Position numbers and translations under genes: made by a program. Below, piece after piece: positions 1 to 4,325 of a DNA stretch of 5,198 nucleotides. The notes under the pieces are model-generated. The model saw only the letters and a program-made list of their open reading frames with translations, did no database searches and was not told where the DNA came from. The stretch lies in assembly GCA_021806055.1 (NCBI GenBank), contig JAJZYE010000094.1, forward strand, positions 1-5,198. The letters are read 5' to 3'. The stretch comes from Actinomycetes bacterium. GTDB lineage: Bacteria > Actinomycetota > Acidimicrobiia > Acidimicrobiales > RAAP-2. Position 1 is the stretch's first letter. Every line of letters begins with the position of its first letter.

Positions 1-286
1 GGCGCACGACCACGCGGCGCGGCACCGCGACCAGGCTCGCGAGCCCGAGCAGGGCGATGACGATCGGGAAGATCGCGAGGAACCACCGGTAGGCGAACGC
101 CCCGGCGGCGACGTTCACGCGGTTCGTCCCGAGGCGGACGGTCGTCTCTCGGAACAGGGACCACCACCGACGCGTCCGTACGCCGCGCGAGCGCGTCGTC
201 GACGCGGCGGCGCGCAACGCCCGGCGCGCCAACACCGCGCGAGTCGCCCGCCCGGCACCCGCACGACGTCGACGACCATGCCCCAT
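1..286 (-). CDS. YihY/BrkB family membrane protein, N-terminal part (3' end outside the window)
   Basis: Reading from an ATG at 286, the minus strand is open for 95 codons to the window edge. The first ~40 residues are rich in Arg and Ala (a run RRRR at 5-8). They are followed by WWSLFRETTVRLG (41-53) and then a hydrophobic segment at about 60-88 containing AGAFAYRWFLAIFPIVIALL. That motif, an amphipathic lead-in followed by 'A-A-Y-x-x-F-L-A-x-F-P', is the hallmark first membrane helix of the YihY/BrkB family of multi-pass inner-membrane proteins. Family members are typically about 280-350 residues, so roughly two thirds is missing. The molecular function of the family is unsettled: the old RNase BN assignment was withdrawn and transport roles are only proposed. 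The start is uncertain: GTG (codon 18) or TTG (codons 19 and 24) are alternatives, and a purine-rich stretch lies about 10-20 bases upstream of the ATG. It is divergent from the thioesterase gene. Confidence 0.78.
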   Translation of the reverse strand, partial: MGHGRRRRAGAGRATRAVLARRALRAAASTTRSRGVRTRRWWSLFRETTVRLGTNRVNVAAGAFAYRWFLAIFPIVIALLGLASLVAVPRRVVVR

Positions 287-363
287 CTAACCACCGACCT
301 CTTCCCCGACCGCCGTCACCGCCCCTCGCGCCCGTCCCGCGCCCGCCGTGGCGCGAGCGTCAC

Positions 364-369
364 TACGAT
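364..369 (+). promoter_or_regulatory. Possible -10 hexamer (TACGAT) for the thioesterase gene
   Basis: TACGAT fits the actinobacterial -10 pattern TAnnnT and ends 14 bases before the GTG at 384, so transcription would begin within about 8 bases of the start codon. No -35-like hexamer is seen at the expected distance. The surrounding string CGTCACTA-nnn-TGAG (358-372) recurs just upstream of the ABC-F gene. This is inferred from the motif only. Confidence 0.35.
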
Positions 370-383
370 GAGCCTGGTCGAGA

Positions 384-854
384 GTGAGACGCGTGACGGC
401 CTTTCAGGACTACTACCCCGAACACCTCGCGCACTGCTACGGGTGCGGGCGGCTGAACGAGCACGGCTACCACATCCGCACGACGTGGGATGGCGAGGAC
501 AGCCTGACGCACTTCACACCCGAACCGTTCCACACCGCGGTCCCGGGGTTCGTCTACGGCGGACTCCTCGCCTCAGTGATCGACTGCCACAGCACCGGCA
601 CCGCCGCGGCCGCCGTGTACCGCCTCGAGGGGCGCGCCATGGACAGCGAGCCCGCCGTGCGCTACGTCACCGGATCCCTTCTCGTGACCTACCTCGCACC
701 CACCCCGCTGGGACCGACGTTGGTCGTGCGCGGCCACGTCCGCGAGATCAAGGGACGCAAGGTGGTCGTCGACTCCACCGTCGAGGTCGACGGAGTGCTC
801 ACCGCGCGCGGTGAGGTCGTCGCCCTGCCGATGCCCGCCTCCTTCACGACGTAG
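384..854 (+). CDS. PaaI family hot-dog fold thioesterase
   Basis: The 156-residue protein has the length and motif order of a single hot-dog domain acyl-CoA thioesterase of the PaaI/YigI-like group. These are cytoplasmic enzymes that usually act as dimers or tetramers and hydrolyse acyl-CoA thioesters. Near the N-terminus is the CxxC-type motif CYGCG (18-22) followed by N25 and G28, common in this subgroup ahead of the fold. The active-site segment is PGFVYGGLLASVIDCHS (54-70), with Tyr58 where many relatives have the His of HGG, and Asp67 and His69 at the start of the central helix. The C-terminal half (YVTGSLLVTYLAPTPLG, then GHVREIKGRKVVVDSTVEVDG) is the usual run of strands. GTG 384 is the first in-frame start after a stop at 369; GTG 393, with a purine-rich GAGAGTGAG ahead of it, is an alternative that shortens the protein by three residues. 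The gene is flanked by genes on the opposite strand, so it is probably monocistronic. The substrate cannot be deduced. Confidence 0.9.
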   Translation: MRRVTAFQDYYPEHLAHCYGCGRLNEHGYHIRTTWDGEDSLTHFTPEPFHTAVPGFVYGGLLASVIDCHSTGTAAAAVYRLEGRAMDSEPAVRYVTGSLLVTYLAPTPLGPTLVVRGHVREIKGRKVVVDSTVEVDGVLTARGEVVALPMPASFTT

Positions 855-871
855 CCACCCGCCGTCGCTAC
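851..871. other. Short inverted repeat enclosing two convergent stop codons
   Basis: GTAGC (851-855) and GCTAC (867-871) are exact complements separated by 11 bases. The thioesterase stop TAG (852-854) lies in one arm and the carboxypeptidase stop (868-870 on the minus strand) in the other. The stem is only 5 bp with no T-tract on either side, so it is weak as an intrinsic terminator. It is nevertheless the only candidate transcription-end structure I see between the two converging genes. Confidence 0.25.
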
Positions 872-2094
872 CAGTGCAGGAAACGCCACGTCAGGACGGA
901 CCCGCTGATGGCCGACGTCGTGCGCACCACACTGCTCACGCGCTGGTTCCCGAGGCTCAGGGTGACGGTGCCGATGGTGCTGCCGGCGGCGAGCTGGGCG
1001 GGCACCCGACCGCGTACACGCATCGCCACGTGCACCACCGAGCCACCCAGCGCCACGAGGTGCAACGACGAGGCCGTGACCACGGGTATCACCTGTCCGT
1101 TGGCCGCCTGGTAGTGCGCCACCGTGGACCCCGCTGCGAGGACGACGTGGCGCACACTCTGGTCGAGCGAGGCAATCAGGTGGCGGGCGTCGCGCAACGC
1201 CGTGGGGATGGGCGTCACCCCCTGCGTACCCAGGATCACACCGAGCAGGCCGACGCGATCGGAGCCGACCCGGTCGTTCGCCGCGACCACCAGGCAGCCG
1301 CCGCTCTGGGGCAACCACCCCGTCTTCACACCGTCGATGCCGTCGGTACCGAGATCGGCATTGACGTTATACACCACCCCGGCGACGGGGAAGGTGGCTT
1401 GGGGCATCGCCACGATCCCCGCGAAGACCGGGTTCCTCATCGCCACCTGCGCCAGGAGAAGCTGATCGGTGGCCGTCGAGAGCGTGGCGGGGTCGACGCC
1501 ACTGGTGCCCGCGTAGGTGGTGTGGCGCATCCCGATCGCGTGCGCCAGCGCGTTCATCTGGGCCACGAAGGCCTGGCTGGTGCCCGCGTCCCACGTCGCC
1601 AGGAACTGCATGATGTTGTCCCCGGAGGGGATGAGCACCATCTCCAGGGCCTGCAGCTCGCTGATGGTCTCCCCCGCGCGCACCGCCACGACCGAGTCAC
1701 CGCGCGCCTTCTCGAGGCGGTACTGCGCGACCTCGGCGGGTGTGATGGTGATCAAGGGGCCGCTCTCGCCCAGCGTGAGCGGATGATCGTGCAGGATGAC
1801 CAGGGCCGACATGATCTTGGTCAGGCTCGCGATCGGGGTGGGCGTCTGGTTGTTCGTCGCGGCCACGGTCCCGAGGCCGCTGACCGCGACGGCCTCCTCG
1901 ATACCACCGCTCGGGTCCACGCGAAACGGTGATCCGGGCTGCACCCAGGTACTCGCAAGCGACGGCACGAGACCCGGTTGGGGGCCCGGGCGCCCGAGTG
2001 CGGCGGCCACCCACACCACGAGCAGGAGCAGCACCACCCCCACCACGAGTGCGGTACGGCGAGAGATCGGTGCGGTGGAGGCGTGCTCAGCCAT
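868..2094 (-). CDS. D-alanyl-D-alanine carboxypeptidase (peptidase family S11, DacA-like)
   Basis: The 408-residue protein is a low-molecular-weight penicillin-binding protein that removes the terminal D-Ala from peptidoglycan pentapeptide stems outside the membrane. Residues 14-33 form an N-terminal hydrophobic segment after an Arg pair. No convincing signal-peptidase site follows, so it may be a signal anchor. The catalytic domain (about 60-300) shows the SxxK motif S90-L-T-K93, where Ser is the acyl-enzyme nucleophile, and K257-T-G259. The second motif reads S157-G-D-N160, so the usual Asn of SxN is Asp159. Residues about 310-408 form a beta-rich C-terminal domain like that of PBP5-type enzymes. 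The ATG start is supported by GAAAGGAA on the coding strand (2106-2113), although 12 bases separate the AGGA core from the ATG. It lies 97 bases downstream of the L,D-transpeptidase stop on the same strand, with no evident promoter between, so co-transcription is likely. The pairing fits its role of supplying tetrapeptide donors. The exact paralogue class (dacA, dacB or dacD type) is not assigned. Confidence 0.94.
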   Translation of the reverse strand: MAEHASTAPISRRTALVVGVVLLLLVVWVAAALGRPGPQPGLVPSLASTWVQPGSPFRVDPSGGIEEAVAVSGLGTVAATNNQTPTPIASLTKIMSALVILHDHPLTLGESGPLITITPAEVAQYRLEKARGDSVVAVRAGETISELQALEMVLIPSGDNIMQFLATWDAGTSQAFVAQMNALAHAIGMRHTTYAGTSGVDPATLSTATDQLLLAQVAMRNPVFAGIVAMPQATFPVAGVVYNVNADLGTDGIDGVKTGWLPQSGGCLVVAANDRVGSDRVGLLGVILGTQGVTPIPTALRDARHLIASLDQSVRHVVLAAGSTVAHYQAANGQVIPVVTASSLHLVALGGSVVHVAMRVRGRVPAQLAAGSTIGTVTLSLGNQRVSSVVRTTSAISGSVLTWRFLHW

Positions 2095-2105
2095 TCGTGC
2101 GTCGG

Positions 2106-2113
2106 TTCCTTTC
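2106..2113 (-). promoter_or_regulatory. Ribosome binding site of the carboxypeptidase gene
   Basis: On the coding strand this reads GAAAGGAA, the best Shine-Dalgarno match in the window. The AGGA core ends 12 bases before the ATG at 2094, longer than the usual 5-9. No other in-frame start lies closer to it, so the ATG is retained. Confidence 0.6.
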
Positions 2114-2184
2114 AGGTGAGCGGACGTGGAGGGGTACGGCGATCATCGGCGCGAGGGTGGACCCGGGCGCGGTGCGGCGACGCG

Positions 2185-3348
2185 TCACGACGTCAACGCC
2201 CTCGACGTCACCGTCACCGGCGTGCCGATGGGGTCGTAGCGAAACACGGTGGCGGCGACCGCCAACGGCACCTCGACGCAACCGTTGCTCTGAGGGAACC
2301 CGTAGGCGGCGCGCACGAAACCGTGCACGGCGACCGAGCCGTTGAAGTAGGCGACGTCGGGCACGCCCGGGTCGACGTAGCGGGTGCCGTTGGGATTGGT
2401 GCCACTCATGGTCGCGGTGACGAAGCGCAGACGAACCGGCCACGTACCGAGCGGCGTGGCCGCGCCGGGCGCGCCGGTGTTGACGAGGGTGCTCACGATC
2501 ACTCGCCCGTCGCGCCACACGTCGAGGCGCTCCGGGCGGGCCTCGGACGCCACCAGGTAGGTGAAGGAACGCGGATCGCGCTGGCGCCCGGCCACCGCGG
2601 CGAGGAGCGCGGACCACACGTCGGCCTCGGGGATGCCGTTGACGGGCAGGCCGTGGTCGGCCTCGAAGGCCATCACCGCGCCCTGGTCCAGCGCGCTCCA
2701 GAAGCCGGCTCGAAAGAGGGTGCGCAACTCGGGCGGCGTCGCGTGGTAGCGCCAGCCGAAGACGCCCGGCTGGGGAGTGGGCGAGATCGCCGACGCCACC
2801 GTCGGCTCACTGGTCAGCGCGTCGGCGGCCGGCACGCCCGCGGGGGCGAAGGTCACCGGGAGATAGCCCAGCTCGGCCAGCAGCTGCTGCAGGCGGGTCA
2901 CCGACGCGAGGGCCACCGTGAAGCGCACGCTGGTGGTACGGGTGGCTCGGGCGGCGCCGCGCGCCGGCACCGGAATCGCGACCTCGTAGGTCGCCCCCGG
3001 CGCCCAGAAGCCGCGCGGGCGAAACACCAGCGTGGTGGTGGAGCGCCAGGTCCAGCGCCCGGGCACCGGTGGCGTCAGGCGCGGGAGCTGCGCGGCGCTC
3101 GCCAGGGGCTCGCTCAGTCGCACGCGAATCGACGTCGTCCAGCCGACGTTGCCCGCTCCGGCGAGCGGCCAGGTCGCGAGAACGCGCAGCGGGGCGCGGC
3201 GCACTGACGCGGCGGGGGCCCGGGTGGCGACCACGATACCCCCCACGACCAGGGTGAGTACCACTACGGCGACCGTGCGACGACGAGCTCGCACGCGCGA
3301 CGACGCCACGTGGCGCGCCCGATGCCGTGCCGTCGTCGCGCCCTTCAC
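2185..3348 (-). CDS. L,D-transpeptidase, membrane-anchored, with Ig-like, PG-binding-like and YkuD domains
   Basis: The 387-residue protein is a YkuD-type cysteine transpeptidase that forms 3-3 peptidoglycan cross-links (or attaches stems to other acceptors) outside the membrane. It starts with a basic segment and a membrane helix at about 25-41 (TVAVVVLTLVVGGIVVA), giving an N-in topology. Residues about 52-146 look like an Ig-like domain of the Big_5/SbsA type. Residues about 148-252 form a peptidoglycan-binding-like domain in two pieces: TRLQQLLAELGYLP (151-164), an insert of roughly 50 residues, then GAVMAFEADHGLPVNG (223-238) and VWSALLAAV. The YkuD domain (about 260-382) carries MSGTNPNGTRYVDPGVPDV, His342 in VAVHGF, and S354-N-G-C357 with the nucleophile Cys357 followed by VEVP. 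The usual SHGC His is Asn355 here, which also varies among relatives. The GTG start at 3348 lacks a clear Shine-Dalgarno site but sits 6 bases after a TACGAT hexamer, suggesting a leaderless message. GTG at codon 14 is an alternative. It is probably the first gene of an operon with the carboxypeptidase. Confidence 0.93.
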   Translation of the reverse strand: MKGATTARHRARHVASSRVRARRRTVAVVVLTLVVGGIVVATRAPAASVRRAPLRVLATWPLAGAGNVGWTTSIRVRLSEPLASAAQLPRLTPPVPGRWTWRSTTTLVFRPRGFWAPGATYEVAIPVPARGAARATRTTSVRFTVALASVTRLQQLLAELGYLPVTFAPAGVPAADALTSEPTVASAISPTPQPGVFGWRYHATPPELRTLFRAGFWSALDQGAVMAFEADHGLPVNGIPEADVWSALLAAVAGRQRDPRSFTYLVASEARPERLDVWRDGRVIVSTLVNTGAPGAATPLGTWPVRLRFVTATMSGTNPNGTRYVDPGVPDVAYFNGSVAVHGFVRAAYGFPQSNGCVEVPLAVAATVFRYDPIGTPVTVTSRALTS

Positions 3349-3354
3349 TGCGCC

Positions 3355-3385
3355 ATCGTAGGGAGTGCCATTTCCCCTAGTCCAA
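3355..3385 (-). promoter_or_regulatory. Predicted promoter of the L,D-transpeptidase/carboxypeptidase operon
   Basis: On the minus strand TTGGAC (3380-3385) is followed after 19 bases by TACGAT (3355-3360), and the GTG start of the transpeptidase comes 6 bases later. The -10 fits TAnnnT well. The -35 and the slightly long spacer are less convincing. With initiation about 7 bases after the -10, the transcript would begin at or next to the GTG, so it would be leaderless. This arrangement is common in actinobacteria and is consistent with the lack of a Shine-Dalgarno sequence. Confidence 0.5.
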
Positions 3386-3411
3386 TACGCGAATACGAGG
3401 AATAAGATAAG
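3384..3411 (+). repeat. AATA(C/A)G direct repeats in the divergent control region
   Basis: AATACG occurs at 3384-3389 and 3392-3397, AATAAG at 3401-3406, and a further ATAAG at 3407-3411 directly abuts the third copy. Spacings between copy starts are 8 and 9 bases. The 20 bases 3401-3420 contain only four G/C, against about 70% in the surrounding genes. The repeats may be operator half-sites or reflect the AT-rich promoter region. No function is demonstrated. Confidence 0.4.
3403..3408 (+). promoter_or_regulatory. Possible -10 hexamer (TAAGAT) for the LysR-type gene
   Basis: TAAGAT fits TAnnnT and ends 11 bases before the ATG at 3420, so a transcript would have a leader of only about 4-6 bases or none. 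No good Shine-Dalgarno sequence lies at normal spacing: the GAGGAA at 3397-3402 is about 17 bases from the start. No clear -35 is visible. The hexamer overlaps the dyad at 3407-3421, so a protein bound there would block this promoter, the expected arrangement for autorepression. Confidence 0.4.
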
Positions 3412-3421
3412 TAGTACTTAT
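3407..3421. promoter_or_regulatory. 15-base dyad with T-N11-A spacing, candidate LysR-box
   Basis: ATAAGTA and TACTTAT are exact complements flanking a single central G. Within it T3408 and A3420 give the T-N11-A spacing typical of LysR-type regulator recognition sites. It overlaps the first two bases of the LysR ATG and begins directly after the AATA(C/A)G repeats. The natural reading is an autoregulatory operator that could also affect the divergent transpeptidase promoter about 20-45 bases away. The dyad is seen directly; its binding protein is inferred from position. Confidence 0.5.
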
Positions 3422-4325
3422 GGATCTGCGACGCGTCTCGATCTTCCTCGAGGTCATCGACCAGGGCAGCTTCACCGCGGCCGCCGACGTGATCGGCTGT
3501 TCCCAGCCGGCAGTCTCCCAGGCCATCCGCGAGCTCGAGCGCGAACTGGGCACGCCCCTGTTCCACCGCATCGGCCGCCAGATCCGCCTCACGCCCGCGG
3601 GTGGCGCCCTCGTGGGACCGGCGCGGCGCCTGCGCGCCGACGTCGAGCTGAGCCGTGCGGCGGTGCGGGCCGTGGCGGGGCTGGAGGAGGGACGCCTGGA
3701 CCTCGCCTGCCTGCCGACGCTGGCCGCCGCGCCCCTGGCCCCGCTGGTCGGGCAGTTCCACCAGTCCCACCCCGGACTCCTCGTGACCCTGGCGGCGCCC
3801 GAGGACACCGCGGAGGTCCTCGACCTCGTGCGCGGGGGCCGGGCGGAGGTTGGGATCGTCAACGACGTGCCGGCCGCGGACCTGACCACGCTGGCGATGG
3901 GCCGCCAGGACTTCCTCGTGGTCTCGCCGCCGGGCTCGCCCGTCAACGACACCCTGACCCTCGCGGACATCGGGGCGCGCTCCTTCGTGGCCCCACCGCG
4001 CGGGACCTCGTCGCGACGTCTGCTCGACGACGCCCTCGCCTCGATCGGGGTCGCCGCCCGTGTGGGCGTGGAGGCCGGCCAGCGCGAGGCGCTGCTGCCC
4101 CTGATCCTCGCCGGCGCCGGCACCGGACTGCTGCCGCGCCCCCTGGCCGAGCACGCGGCCCTGCTGGGCTGCGCCGTGTCGTCACTGTCGCCACCGATCT
4201 ACCGCGAACTCACCCTGGTGCACCGCCCGGGGCCGCTCACCCCCGCGGCGCGAGCCTTCGTGCGCCTGGCGCACGAGTCGTCGACCGACGCGCAACGAGG
4301 CGTCACTAGCCTGAGTGGCGCGTGA
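3420..4325 (+). CDS. LysR-type transcriptional regulator
   Basis: The 301-residue length is typical of the family. The N-terminal winged helix-turn-helix (about 2-60) has the classic order: DLRRVSIFLEVIDQGSFTAAA (2-22), SQPAVSQAIRELERELGTPLF (28-48) and LTPAG (57-61). A linker helix follows (about 63-88), then a periplasmic-binding-protein-like effector domain (about 92-285) with LDLACLPTLAAAPL opening its first strand and GAGTGLLPRPLA (232-243) near the C-terminal hinge. Such proteins act as tetramers and bind a small-molecule co-inducer. The ligand here cannot be deduced. The ATG at 3420 gives the canonical start for the family. The gene is divergent from the L,D-transpeptidase operon and overlaps the ABC-F gene by 4 bases (GTGA, 4322-4325), so it probably shares a transcript with it. 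Its last codons also contain a possible promoter for that gene. Targets are unproven; itself, the divergent operon and the downstream gene are the candidates by position. Confidence 0.95.
   Translation: MDLRRVSIFLEVIDQGSFTAAADVIGCSQPAVSQAIRELERELGTPLFHRIGRQIRLTPAGGALVGPARRLRADVELSRAAVRAVAGLEEGRLDLACLPTLAAAPLAPLVGQFHQSHPGLLVTLAAPEDTAEVLDLVRGGRAEVGIVNDVPAADLTTLAMGRQDFLVVSPPGSPVNDTLTLADIGARSFVAPPRGTSSRRLLDDALASIGVAARVGVEAGQREALLPLILAGAGTGLLPRPLAEHAALLGCAVSSLSPPIYRELTLVHRPGPLTPAARAFVRLAHESSTDAQRGVTSLSGA
4307..4312 (+). promoter_or_regulatory. Possible internal -10 hexamer (TAGCCT) ahead of the ABC-F gene
   Basis: TAGCCT lies inside the last codons of the LysR-type gene and ends 9 bases before the GTG start of the ABC-F gene. 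The flanking string CGTCACTA-nnn-TGAG (4301-4315) matches that around the hexamer ahead of the thioesterase gene. It could give the ATPase gene its own near-leaderless transcript besides read-through from the LysR promoter. It also lies in coding sequence, so the match may be chance. Confidence 0.3.

Noticed and set aside
278..814. Plus-strand open frame of 178 codons overlapping the thioesterase gene in another frame
   Set aside because: It is Arg/Pro-rich with no family resemblance, and it overlaps both the divergent gene's start and the clear hot-dog thioesterase frame.
811..1932. Long plus-strand open frame of 373 codons across the carboxypeptidase gene
   Set aside because: It is antisense to a gene with complete catalytic motifs. 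Its translation is rich in His, Arg and Gly with no domain-like pattern, as expected for a shadow frame in GC-rich DNA.
2143..2157. Small palindrome CGAT-C-ATCG in the transpeptidase-carboxypeptidase gap
   Set aside because: The arms are only 4 bp and do not extend, which is expected by chance.
2095..2184. Possible promoter or small gene between the transpeptidase and carboxypeptidase genes
   Set aside because: No TAnnnT hexamer, terminator hairpin or coding pattern is visible on the coding strand; only the ribosome binding site stands out.
1978..3207. Plus-strand open frame of 409 codons across the L,D-transpeptidase gene
   Set aside because: It is longer than the real gene, but the product is low-complexity Arg/Gly/His sequence opposite a well-supported YkuD protein. 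It is a composition artefact.
3345..4154. Minus-strand open frame of 269 codons opposite the LysR-type gene
   Set aside because: It gives a Gly/Arg/Glu-rich product without recognisable motifs, while the opposite strand encodes a complete LysR-type protein.
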